A stretch of DNA of 56,201 nt from assembly GCF_903819335.1 (NCBI RefSeq), contig NZ_CAIJDE010000041.1, forward strand, positions 1 through 56,201, written 5' to 3'. Below, piece by piece: positions 44,801 to 52,200 of the stretch. Source of the stretch: Flavobacterium panici (GTDB taxonomy: Bacteria > Bacteroidota > Bacteroidia > Flavobacteriales > Flavobacteriaceae). Positions within the stretch are counted from its first letter, which is position 1; every line of letters begins with the position of its first letter. The notes beneath the pieces are model-generated. The model saw only the letters and a program-made list of their open reading frames with translations. It was not told where the DNA came from and did no database searches. The position numbers and the translations under genes are program-made.

Positions 44801-44955
44801 ATGGCATAGGTTGAGGTTCCTTTTACATTGATATTTGCCTGCGGCATTGGCCCATCAACATCAGAAACTACACCTTTTACGGTTTGAGCATTCATAATGC
44901 TTCCCACCATCATTATTCCAAACAGGAATAACTTATAAATATATTTTTTCATCAT
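41875..44955 (-). CDS. susC: SusC/RagA family TonB-dependent outer-membrane transporter
   Basis: This 1026-residue protein imports oligosaccharides across the outer membrane with SusD. A signal peptide (about 1-24) precedes a carboxypeptidase-D-like domain (VKGVVSDVDGPMPQANINVK). The plug includes NEVLYVVDGVATRDISFLNM and VLKDAAATAIYGSRSSGGVV. The beta-barrel runs to the C-terminal ILIGLKFKI. It is the first gene of the minus-strand PUL unit; upstream lie the operator candidate (45079-45121) and the hybrid regulator gene. An ATG three bases later (MKKYIYKL) could also be used. Confidence 0.96.
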   Translation of the reverse strand: MMKKYIYKLFLFGIMMVGSIMNAQTVKGVVSDVDGPMPQANINVKGTSTYAITDFDGNYIINAGSDAVLIFSYVGYQTQEIAVSGRKEINVTLAADSNALNEVVIVGYTSEKKSSITGAVATVDMSELAKTKVSDVGQALQGQVAGVSVSANTGAPGDGLKIRIRGEGTLGNNEVLYVVDGVATRDISFLNMSDVKSMTVLKDAAATAIYGSRSSGGVVILTTKSGAKGKANIDVDYFGGTSYATNLPKMLNADQYLTVMDQAWHNSNNNPANAISPYQTDRTNGQVNGISLSNTNWLNELFGAGRTDNFQISASGGTDKTQYLISGGYFGQNGIVVGDKDTYRRINFRANINTEITERLKVGTNFQITSSRQDKMSSSGDAPGVIRHALLRPSVLGVYKDVNDPTYKANDPYTDLPFYLNNNPNGGWSRNYELTSNPIAIVNFTDDVRSAFKTFGNVYAEYAFLADKSLKFRSNFGAEITFDHNKAFGENFGDDNDNDPNELYPGQGRQNRPSNLNENRGEATTFTFTNTLNYTKTLAEKHSINALLGEETVSYDQSAVGGSRTNYNNTTDPFRYLDYGSDVNKNSSGSAQSWNLISFFASANYAYDNKYLVSGTIRADGSSRFGPNNKWGYFPSVSGGWVMSREKFMENAKWVSNLKWRASWGQSGNQEIPNNAYETLVTETGGIINVVRYGNPDLKWETTTQTNFGLDLGVLENKLTFSVDYFDKRTDDILLAVGLPSATVGQINKTYVNAGVVTNKGFEFGANFQNNDHEFKYGINGNIATLKNNVEQLQQYVSEINDDKTHTKTVVGQPISSYYGLKFDGIYQNQAEIDAALYSNSNGAKPGDIKFKDLNGDGQINANDRTFIGSSIPKITYGFSFNASYKRFDMSFLFQGVSGVDRYNDLKQILDYDSRPFNSTTSVLNAWNGEGTSNTIPRNTLNDNGGSQVSSVFVEDASYLRLKNLEIGYTFNPKIIGDTYLRMYVSGQNLLTFTKYTGLDPESTSFIDQGTYPQSSTILIGLKFKI

Positions 44956-45002
44956 GATAAGGAAGTGTTAGTTGGGTTAGTGTTTTGATTGTTTTTTTTC
45001 AT
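44952..45002 (-). CDS. Possible 16-codon upstream ORF overlapping the susC start
   Basis: The minus strand has an ATG at 45002 and a frame MKKNNQNTNPTNTSLS ending in TGA, which overlaps the susC ATG as ATGA. Seven residues are Asn or Thr, and none is hydrophobic enough for a signal. The overlap would suit translational coupling. It is short and could be chance in AT-rich DNA. Confidence 0.2.
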   Translation of the reverse strand: MKKNNQNTNPTNTSLS

Positions 45003-45078
45003 GGTTAAAAAGGTTAGAGATGTTTGTAAAGTTTTACGATAACGATTGAAATAATTATCGTTTATAAAATTAGCAGGT

Positions 45079-45121
45079 GTGTACAAGAAACGGTGTACAC
45101 TATTTCTTCAAAAGTGTACAC
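45079..45121 (-). promoter_or_regulatory. Candidate operator of GTGTAC(AC) repeats upstream of susC
   Basis: GTGTACA at 45079-45085, GTGTACAC at 45093-45100 and GTGTACAC at 45114-45121 lie 14 and 21 bases apart (start to start). The last two are perfect palindromes two helical turns apart. They lie 124-166 bases upstream of susC and just past the regulator's stop, so they are the best binding site for the AraC-type HTH of the hybrid regulator. A weaker inverted repeat ACGATAA/TTATCGT lies between them and susC (about 45037-45063). Confidence 0.55.
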
Positions 45122-45161
45122 TGGTGTTTATTGTATTGATATTTAGTATTTTGTGCTTTTT

Positions 45162-48100
45162 TTAGCTCTTGTTTTTGTATTTGAGCTGGTAATTTTTGGG
45201 CGTAGTATTATATAGTTTTTTAAACTCGCGGTAAAAATAAGAGCGATTATTAAAGCCGGAACTATAGCAAACTTCAGATACGGTTAAAATATTCTTTCGC
45301 AATAATTCTGCAGCATATTTTAATCGGATGGTTCGAATCAAATCGCCTGGTGTAAAACCAAATATTTGTTTGATTTTTCTATACAATTGTGAATTGCTGA
45401 TACCTAGTTCTTTTTCGATAAATAAACTTTGAAGATTTTCATTGTCAATATTGCGGCGAATTAGTTCTATTACTTTTTTTATAAAGTCTTTTTCATCATT
45501 ATTTATAGGCAGAGAAGCCAGATTTTCGATAGGAGTATCTTGTGTAAAATGTCTTGAGATCAGCTCTTTTTCTTCCAGCAGTTTTTGAACCCTTATCAAT
45601 AAATGATCCGGATAAAATGGTTTTGCGATATAGGAATTGGCGCCACTTTCAATTCCTTCAATTCGATGCAGCACAGAATCTTTTGCGGTTAACATGATAA
45701 ACGGAATATGACAGGTTTTAAGATCATTTTTGATTATTTTACAAAAGTCAATTCCGTCCATAAATGGCATCATGACATCACTGATAATAAGATCAGGGAT
45801 TTCATTTTCAATAATTTTTAAAGCTTCTAAACCGTTATATGCTGTAATAAGCTTATACTTTTGATCTAATAAATCATTCAGAAGCAAATGAATTTCTTTT
45901 TCATCTTCAACAATCAATATTGATTTTCGATCATCTGTAATATGACTTAATGATGAAATTTTATCCGGAGTTTCTTCCTCTTTGGCCGGAGTTTCTTCGA
46001 GAATATTTTTTAAATGATTCGAAATTAAAATGGCGCTTGCAGTACTGTCCAGTTCTTTTTCATCAAAAGAAGCTTTATTGCAAGGCAGTAAAACAGTAAA
46101 TGTTGTTTCGACATTCTCCTGACTTGAAACCGAAATTTCGCCTCTTAATGCCGTAATTAATTTTTTTACATATGCCAGACCAATACCTGTTCTAAACATG
46201 GTATTATCTGCATCTGTATTTAATTTAGCTAAGAAAAACTGATCAAATAACGAATCTGATTCTTCTTTCGAAATTCCTTTTCCTGTATTGGTTATGGTGA
46301 TATTTAATTTTTCTGCGCCAATATCCTGAATGCTGAACTTCAGGGTTATTTTTCCGTTTTCAGGCGTATATTTAAAAGCATTCGACATTAGATTAAATAC
46401 TATTTTTTCTATTTTATCTTTGTCAAACCATCCTAATAAAACTGGCGGAATATCAAGCGAATAACTAATGTTTTTTTCGATTGCCCATTCGTCAAACAAT
46501 TCGGCAATTTGTTCGATTAAATTTACCAGATCAAAATTTTTCACATTTACTTCGATATGGTCAAATTCAGCTTTTCTAAATTCAAGCAATTGCTGCGTCA
46601 GGAACAATAAACGCGAAGAATTTCGCTGAATCATGTGTATGAATTTCGTATTTCTCTCGCTGAGGTTGGTTACTTCAGAAAGCTTTTGAATTGGGCCAAC
46701 AATTAAAGTAAGCGGTGTTTGAAATTCATGGGCTATTTCTGTAAAAAAAGTTAGCCTGTTTTCATGTATTTCCATTTCCCTTTTCCTAAATAAGATGTTT
46801 TGGTTTAGGGATTGACGTTTTTTGTAATAGCTCTGAATAAAAAACGCAAAAGCCAATAGGAGCAGGGCATAAATTAAAAAGGCAATGTTGGACTGCCAGT
46901 ATACCGGTTTAACACGTATATCAACAGCCTGAACCGGTTTAGTCCAGACACCATCACTGTTTGACCATTTTATCCATAAAGAATAGTTTCCTTTAGGAAC
47001 GTTTGTAAAAGAAATAATTCTTCGATTATCAATAACATTCCAGTCTTTGTCAAAATTCTTTAATTGGTAAGCATATTGACATTTTTCAGTATTGATAAAA
47101 GTCAGGGCAGTCAGTTCAATATCAAAAAAGTTTTGATTATGATTTAAAACAATAGAAGGATGAGAAGTAGAATTTGGAGCGATAACCAATCCTTGATAAT
47201 AGGGCAGCGGCTGATTCTGTCCACTTATTTTATCAATAAAAAGATCTGGAATTATGTTTGACTCTTTTATATTTTGAGGTAAAAAATAATTAAATCCTTT
47301 TATACCGCCCATAAATATAAAATCTGATTTTAGATTTTGATAAAAAGCGCCGTCAGCAAATTCATTGTTTTGAAGCCCTTCGTTTTTAGTATAATTCGTA
47401 AAGTTTAATTCTTTGACATTAAAATTAGAAAGACCGAAATTGGTGCTTAACCAGAGATTGTTTTTTTTATCACAAACAATTCCGTGGATGGTATTATTAG
47501 GCAAACCGTCTTTTACCGTAAAACTTTTAAATACAGGTTTTCCATTTTTTGTTTCTAATAAGTTTAAGCCGAGACTGGTTCCAATCCAAAGCCTGTTTTT
47601 AGCATCGGTAACCAAACATAAAATATCATTGTTGGATAAACTTTCAGGATCATTTTTATGGTTTCTGTAAGCATAAAAACGTTCTGATTTGATATCGAAT
47701 AAATTTAATCCACCTAAACGAGTACCAATCCAGAGTTGATTTTTGTTTTTTGGAATTATCGAAAAGACAATATTACTGCTCAATGCATTACTTTGATTAT
47801 TATTGGCCGCATAGTTTTTAAAATCAGAAACTTTTAGATTATTTCCTAAATGCTCAATTTTAAATCGAAACATACCATATCCGTTTGTTCCAACCCATAT
47901 AAAACCATTTTCATCCTGATAAATAGAATAAACAGATTTAAAGTACGAACAGGCGTCGCTGCCTATAATTTCTTTCCAGGTAAATAATTTTGATTTTTTT
48001 GAATCATAAACGGTAATACCATCGCCATCTGTACCAATAAAAATTAGATCATCTTGTCCTTTGTGTAAACAAAATACCGAATTGTTTATGGCGCTGTTGC

Positions 48101-49343
48101 TCTCGTTGTAATTTTTATAATCTAATGGTTTTTCAGGATTTGAATAAAAATTTGGAGAGAATTTAAACAAACCTTTTCCTTTTGTACCAATAAGAAAAGA
48201 ATGATCTTCTAATTCTAAAAATGCCCTCACAATAGCACCATCCAGTTCTGGAACCTCTGTTTTAGAAACGAGATTAAAAGGTTTTTTAAGCGGACTTATT
48301 TTAAAAATTCCGTCGCCATCTGTTCCTGCCCAAAACATGTTTTCGTTTCCCTGAATGAGAACGGTCGTTTTGTTTTTTAAATGTTTAAGCCAATCTTTTT
48401 TTACCTCAACACCATTTTGGTCTAAAACAGCATATCCTGATTTGTCCAGAACGATAAGGCCTTCAGTAATTTTTCCTATAATTTTTTCAATATGATTTTT
48501 ATGGAAGGGAGTAATTTCATTGTTTAAAGAATATAAATTGCTGTTTCCGTTTAGTGATACTGTAACAATTTTTTGTTTCGAAATTTCATCAAATGACTGA
48601 ATGTCTTTCGAAATTAGTTTTATTCCTGAAATCCCTTTTTTGCCATTTTTATCGGTTTCAATGGATAATTTGTAGAGATCATTATTTTCAAACAAAACCA
48701 GCAATTCACCTTTTTGTGTAAACTGCATTTTTTTTACTGCCTTTTTAGGGAGATTTTTTGAATTTAATAATTGAAAATTATCATTTTCAAAATAACCAAT
48801 TCCCCAATTTTTCGCAGCACAAAATACTCTCTTAGAAGAGTCCAGTGCCATGTTAAATTCAGATTCAGATAACGGCGAGATATCTTTTCTCGAAAAATAA
48901 TAGCGTTGAAAAGTACCCGTTTTTTTATCAAATCGATTTATACCGTGTATGGTAACAATCCAGATGTTGCCATTGTTGTCTTCTTCTATTTTTAAAATAA
49001 CCTGATTACTCAGACTGTTCTCATTATTTGCTTCCGGTCTGTAAATTTTAAAGTTACTGCCGTCATAACGGTTTAAACCGTCCCAGGTTCCTATCCAGAG
49101 TAAATTGTCAGAATCCTGAAAAATAGTATTAATAGAACTATTTGAGAGTCCTTTGTTATTATCCAACTGCTCAGATGAATACTCTACGTCAATTGTTTTA
49201 GAGTTTTGATTGTGGATATGTAATGGAGTGGTTTTTAAAAACGGACTCTTTTGAGTATTATTTATAGAAATGTTTTTCTCTTTATTGTCACATGAAAAGA
49301 AAATCATTAAGACAAAATATAAGAGAATAGCTTTAATCTTCAC
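45162..49343 (-). CDS. Hybrid two-component system regulator (one-protein sensor and AraC-type activator)
   Basis: The 1393-residue protein joins all parts of a two-component system. Residues 50-700 are propeller repeats, with many NLWIGTWDGLNRYD-, NRLWIGTSLGLNLLE-type blades. A Y_Y_Y domain follows (about 720-810), then a membrane helix (about 815-840). The kinase has His872 in EIAHEFQTPLTLIVGP and an ATPase with FNLMSNAFKYTP and TGIGLAYVKKL. The receiver has Asp1189 in LIISDVMMPFMDG. An AraC-type HTH ends the chain (SEVCYSSGFNNRSYFYREFKK). The sensor part should sit in the periplasm and bind a PUL breakdown product. The N-terminus (YFVLMIFFSCDN) looks like a lipoprotein signal with Cys18. 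The start is GTG; an upstream ATG at 49368 is out of frame by one base across an A9 run. Confidence 0.93.
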   Translation of the reverse strand: MKIKAILLYFVLMIFFSCDNKEKNISINNTQKSPFLKTTPLHIHNQNSKTIDVEYSSEQLDNNKGLSNSSINTIFQDSDNLLWIGTWDGLNRYDGSNFKIYRPEANNENSLSNQVILKIEEDNNGNIWIVTIHGINRFDKKTGTFQRYYFSRKDISPLSESEFNMALDSSKRVFCAAKNWGIGYFENDNFQLLNSKNLPKKAVKKMQFTQKGELLVLFENNDLYKLSIETDKNGKKGISGIKLISKDIQSFDEISKQKIVTVSLNGNSNLYSLNNEITPFHKNHIEKIIGKITEGLIVLDKSGYAVLDQNGVEVKKDWLKHLKNKTTVLIQGNENMFWAGTDGDGIFKISPLKKPFNLVSKTEVPELDGAIVRAFLELEDHSFLIGTKGKGLFKFSPNFYSNPEKPLDYKNYNESNSAINNSVFCLHKGQDDLIFIGTDGDGITVYDSKKSKLFTWKEIIGSDACSYFKSVYSIYQDENGFIWVGTNGYGMFRFKIEHLGNNLKVSDFKNYAANNNQSNALSSNIVFSIIPKNKNQLWIGTRLGGLNLFDIKSERFYAYRNHKNDPESLSNNDILCLVTDAKNRLWIGTSLGLNLLETKNGKPVFKSFTVKDGLPNNTIHGIVCDKKNNLWLSTNFGLSNFNVKELNFTNYTKNEGLQNNEFADGAFYQNLKSDFIFMGGIKGFNYFLPQNIKESNIIPDLFIDKISGQNQPLPYYQGLVIAPNSTSHPSIVLNHNQNFFDIELTALTFINTEKCQYAYQLKNFDKDWNVIDNRRIISFTNVPKGNYSLWIKWSNSDGVWTKPVQAVDIRVKPVYWQSNIAFLIYALLLLAFAFFIQSYYKKRQSLNQNILFRKREMEIHENRLTFFTEIAHEFQTPLTLIVGPIQKLSEVTNLSERNTKFIHMIQRNSSRLLFLTQQLLEFRKAEFDHIEVNVKNFDLVNLIEQIAELFDEWAIEKNISYSLDIPPVLLGWFDKDKIEKIVFNLMSNAFKYTPENGKITLKFSIQDIGAEKLNITITNTGKGISKEESDSLFDQFFLAKLNTDADNTMFRTGIGLAYVKKLITALRGEISVSSQENVETTFTVLLPCNKASFDEKELDSTASAILISNHLKNILEETPAKEEETPDKISSLSHITDDRKSILIVEDEKEIHLLLNDLLDQKYKLITAYNGLEALKIIENEIPDLIISDVMMPFMDGIDFCKIIKNDLKTCHIPFIMLTAKDSVLHRIEGIESGANSYIAKPFYPDHLLIRVQKLLEEKELISRHFTQDTPIENLASLPINNDEKDFIKKVIELIRRNIDNENLQSLFIEKELGISNSQLYRKIKQIFGFTPGDLIRTIRLKYAAELLRKNILTVSEVCYSSGFNNRSYFYREFKKLYNTTPKNYQLKYKNKS

Positions 49344-49424
49344 TGTACTTTTTTTTTAATAGTTTCATTCAGAATAGCTATTTTTTCCTAGCATATTGGT
49401 TTGCTCGAAATAGCTATATAGATC

Positions 49425-49462
49425 TTTGTGAAATGATTCTTGATTTAAAAAAGTATTTCACG
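49425..49462. repeat. Weak inverted repeat upstream of the hybrid regulator
   Basis: GTGAAAT near 49428 is mirrored by ATTTCAC near 49455, with a 20-base loop. It lies in the 260-base spacer between the regulator and the superoxide dismutase gene. The spacer has no other visible content apart from the sod terminator. Confidence 0.35.
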
Positions 49463-49561
49463 ATGCTTAAAGATATAGGAATATACAATGATACGCTATG
49501 ATTTTAGTCATATTTTTTTATCTTTCATTAATAAGAAGACTGAGTTTTAAAATAAGGGAAT

Positions 49562-49596
49562 AAAAAAAAGCTGATACTTTTTTTAGTACCAGCTTT
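49562..49596 (-). terminator. Terminator of the superoxide dismutase operon
   Basis: On the minus strand AAAGCTG-G-TACT, a loop of seven A, AGTA-T-CAGCTTT, followed by T. The stem has 11 regular pairs and one G-T. It closes the run of genes from rsfS to sod. Confidence 0.82.
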
Positions 49597-49603
49597 ACTT
49601 TTT

Positions 49604-50386
49604 TTATACTTTCTTGACCTTTTTGAGGGCTTCAACATAATACTCGTTTACTTTTTCCCAGTTTATGTGTTCGTAAAAAGCATCAATATAACTTCCTTTT
49701 CGGTTTTGATAATCCAGATAATATGCATGTTCCCATAAATCAATGCCTAAAATTGGCGTTCCGGGAATCAATGCATTTTTCATTAACGGATTATCCTGAT
49801 CTTCTGTAGTTGTAATTTGTAACTTTCCATATCGGTCTACAACCAGCCAAACCCAGCCAGAACCAAATTGCTTTTCAGCCTGACCTTTAAACTGATTGGT
49901 AAGATTATTAAAAGATCCAAATTCTTTATCAATTGAACTCGCAAGTGTATCTTTTGGAGTCTGCTGCTTTGGAGTCAAAACATTAAAATAAAGCGTATGA
50001 TTGTAATATCCGCCCGCGTTTTGACGAAGCTTAGCGTTATTAAGATCCATCTTTTTTAAAATATCCTCAATTGGCATATTTTCAAATTCAGTAGATACAA
50101 TCTCTTTATTAAAATTATTTGTATACGATAAATAGTGCTTAGAATAATGCGTTTCTAAAGTTAAGGAACGTAACGCAGGGCTTAATCCGTCGTAAGCAAA
50201 AGACAGTTTTGTAAGTTCAAACGAACCGGGATCTGCTTTTACATCATTTGGAGAGCCAATTGTTATTTTTTCTTCTTTAGTAGGCAGCGGAACTTCTACA
50301 ACTTCAGTTAGCTTATTGTTATCATTACAAGAAAATAATAGAAAAAATGAAGCTAAAATGCTGAAACGAACAATGTTATTCTTCAT
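49604..50386 (-). CDS. sodA: Exported lipoprotein superoxide dismutase (Fe/Mn family)
   Basis: The enzyme dismutates superoxide. Metal ligands are H80 (LETHYSKHY), H130 (GGYYNHTLY), D216 and H220 (DLWEHAYYLDYQNRKG). Around the active site the AGG before H130, together with Q197 in TEDQDNP, looks like the manganese type rather than the iron type; a mixed-metal enzyme is possible. The first 20 residues form a lipoprotein signal (ILASFFLLFSC, Cys20), followed by an Asn/Lys/Glu/Pro-rich linker to about 50. Most bacterial Fe/Mn enzymes are cytoplasmic, so an anchored, exported form is unusual. It ends the lipid-gene operon, 10 bases after the acyl-CoA-binding gene. Confidence 0.9.
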   Translation of the reverse strand: MKNNIVRFSILASFFLLFSCNDNNKLTEVVEVPLPTKEEKITIGSPNDVKADPGSFELTKLSFAYDGLSPALRSLTLETHYSKHYLSYTNNFNKEIVSTEFENMPIEDILKKMDLNNAKLRQNAGGYYNHTLYFNVLTPKQQTPKDTLASSIDKEFGSFNNLTNQFKGQAEKQFGSGWVWLVVDRYGKLQITTTEDQDNPLMKNALIPGTPILGIDLWEHAYYLDYQNRKGSYIDAFYEHINWEKVNEYYVEALKKVKKV

Positions 50387-50395
50387 AATATTAAT

Positions 50396-50665
50396 TTATT
50401 TTGATGTTAGTGAATTAATGATTTCGATGTAACACTCCTTAGCTTCATCAATCGATAAATGACTAATCTGCATCCAGGCATTCGTTTTAAAAGCATTTCG
50501 TAAATCAAAATTCTCAGACTGATTGTAAACCGCAGTTCCAAAAGTAGCCTGTTTGTAAAACGCATAAAGTCTTAGCTGCACATCTTGCGGCAGTGAGGCC
50601 TGAGTCATTTTCAATGCAGTTTCAACAGCCTCGTTAAAGCGTGTATCTAAATCTTTTTCTGCCAT
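50396..50665 (-). CDS. Acyl-CoA-binding protein
   Basis: A small four-helix protein of 89 residues that binds long-chain acyl-CoA esters. The family signature is LRLYAFYKQATFGTA, with the Tyr and Lys that contact the CoA group. A second Lys/Trp segment is DLRNAFKTNAWMQISHLSIDEAKE, used here only as a landmark for residues near 50-73. Such proteins are common in eukaryotes but patchy in bacteria. The ATG directly follows the psd TAA, so it should be cotranscribed with phospholipid synthesis genes and handle acyl-CoA in the cytoplasm. Confidence 0.9.
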   Translation of the reverse strand: MAEKDLDTRFNEAVETALKMTQASLPQDVQLRLYAFYKQATFGTAVYNQSENFDLRNAFKTNAWMQISHLSIDEAKECYIEIINSLTSK

Positions 50666-51319
50666 TTACGCTTTTGTAGCAATAATAGTTTTTCCTCCAA
50701 TTGCTTTTTGGTCTAAAACCACGTTAATTGGTGTACCTAAAGGTAAAAATAAATCTACTCTCGATCCAAATTTAATAAATCCGGCATCAGTTCCCTGAAT
50801 AACCTGCATTCCTTCCTGAGCGTAGTTTACAATTCTACGTGCCAAAGCACCGGCAATTTGTCTGTAAAGAATGGCACCAAAAGTGTCATTTTCGATTACT
50901 ACAGTTGTTCTTTCGTTTTCCTCACTGGCTTTTGGGTGCCATGCAACCAAAAATTTTCCAGGGTGGTATTTGCTAAATTTTATAATTCCGTCCATCGCAT
51001 AACGAGTAACGTGAACATTGATAGGTGACATAAAAATAGAAACCTGTAAGCGTTTATCTTTAAAGTATTCACCTTCGTAAACTTCTTCAATAACCACAAC
51101 TTTTCCATCAACAGGAGCAAGGATATGATCGCTGTTTCTTACAGCAATTCTTTTAGGATTTCTAAAAAATTGTAAAATAATGATCAAAATCAATAATGCT
51201 GCTATCTGAACTAGCATTCTCAGCCAATTGATATCAATAAATCTATCAGCAATTACAAGTACGGCAACAGTGAAAACTGTTCCTAATAAAATAGATGGGG
51301 CTCCTTCTTTATGAAACAT
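50666..51319 (-). CDS. psd: Phosphatidylserine decarboxylase
   Basis: The proenzyme makes phosphatidylethanolamine and cleaves itself to form a pyruvoyl group. The cleavage site is G185-S186 in GFIKFGSRVDLFLP. Two hydrophobic segments near the N-terminus (about 7-45) anchor it to the inner membrane. The conserved NVHVTRYAMDG and KFLVAWHPKAS segments lie in the middle. At 217 residues it is the short, archaeal/Bacteroidota-type form. Its start overlaps the cdsA end by 11 bases, so the two are tightly coupled. Confidence 0.95.
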   Translation of the reverse strand: MFHKEGAPSILLGTVFTVAVLVIADRFIDINWLRMLVQIAALLILIIILQFFRNPKRIAVRNSDHILAPVDGKVVVIEEVYEGEYFKDKRLQVSIFMSPINVHVTRYAMDGIIKFSKYHPGKFLVAWHPKASEENERTTVVIENDTFGAILYRQIAGALARRIVNYAQEGMQVIQGTDAGFIKFGSRVDLFLPLGTPINVVLDQKAIGGKTIIATKA

Positions 51320-52199
51320 AATATAAAATTTGATAAAATAAAAATATAATTGGTGCTACAAATATAACACTATCTAGTCGATCTAAGATGCCTCCGTGTC
51401 CGGGCATAATCGAACCGCTGTCTTTAATGCAGGCAATTCGTTTAAATTTTGACTCGATCAAATCACCGATCGTTCCAAAAACACTCACAATTAAAGCAAT
51501 AATTGTCCATATGAGGATAGATTTACCGCTAAAAGCCGGATTAGGCTGTATGTATAATTTTGAAATCAAGAACCCTGCAAAAGCCGCAAAAACCATTCCG
51601 CCCAGAAATCCTTCAATTGTTTTTTTAGGCGAAACACGCTCAAATAACTTATGTTTTCCCATTGATTTTCCAACCAGATAAGCAAAAGTGTCATTTGTCC
51701 AGATTAATACAAACAGACCTATGATGATTTTTGGATTGTAATCATTTGTTCCAAAGGAAATTTTTACGATAAAAAGAAATGGTAATGCAATGTATCCTAA
51801 AAGATATAGATATTTTGAGGAGGTGCTTATTTTTTGAACAGAGTCGTAAAATAAAAAGATAATACACTTAATAGATACAACCAGTGTAATGGCTAAAAGT
51901 ACAATATCTAACTGCTGAATATTGGTTTCTAAATCAAGGTTTGATTTAAAAATATTATTTAAATAAGCTGAAGTTTGTTTATTGTAATGACTAATTAGTA
52001 TTACTATGGTATAAAGTAATGTCCCAAATAAAATCGAAAAGACTTTGTTAAGATTTACAATATTTGAAAATTCATAAATGGTAATAATTAGGAAAATTCC
52101 AAAGAGAATGATAAAGCTTTCGGTAGAAAACAAGATTGAAGTTAACAACAGAGCAATATAAACAGCACCAGAAATGGTTCTTTTAAGCGTTTCGTTCAT
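51309..52199 (-). CDS. cdsA: Phosphatidate cytidylyltransferase
   Basis: CdsA makes CDP-diacylglycerol, the branch-point of phospholipid synthesis. The C-terminal signature ESKFKRIACIKDSGSIMPGH then GGILDRLDS is exact for the family (about residues 245-275). The 296-residue chain has about eight hydrophobic segments. It overlaps psd by 11 bases and starts one base after the LUD gene stop. The order cdsA-psd-ACBP makes it a phospholipid operon. Confidence 0.95.
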   Translation of the reverse strand: MNETLKRTISGAVYIALLLTSILFSTESFIILFGIFLIITIYEFSNIVNLNKVFSILFGTLLYTIVILISHYNKQTSAYLNNIFKSNLDLETNIQQLDIVLLAITLVVSIKCIIFLFYDSVQKISTSSKYLYLLGYIALPFLFIVKISFGTNDYNPKIIIGLFVLIWTNDTFAYLVGKSMGKHKLFERVSPKKTIEGFLGGMVFAAFAGFLISKLYIQPNPAFSGKSILIWTIIALIVSVFGTIGDLIESKFKRIACIKDSGSIMPGHGGILDRLDSVIFVAPIIFLFYQILYYVS

Positions 52200-52200
52200 C

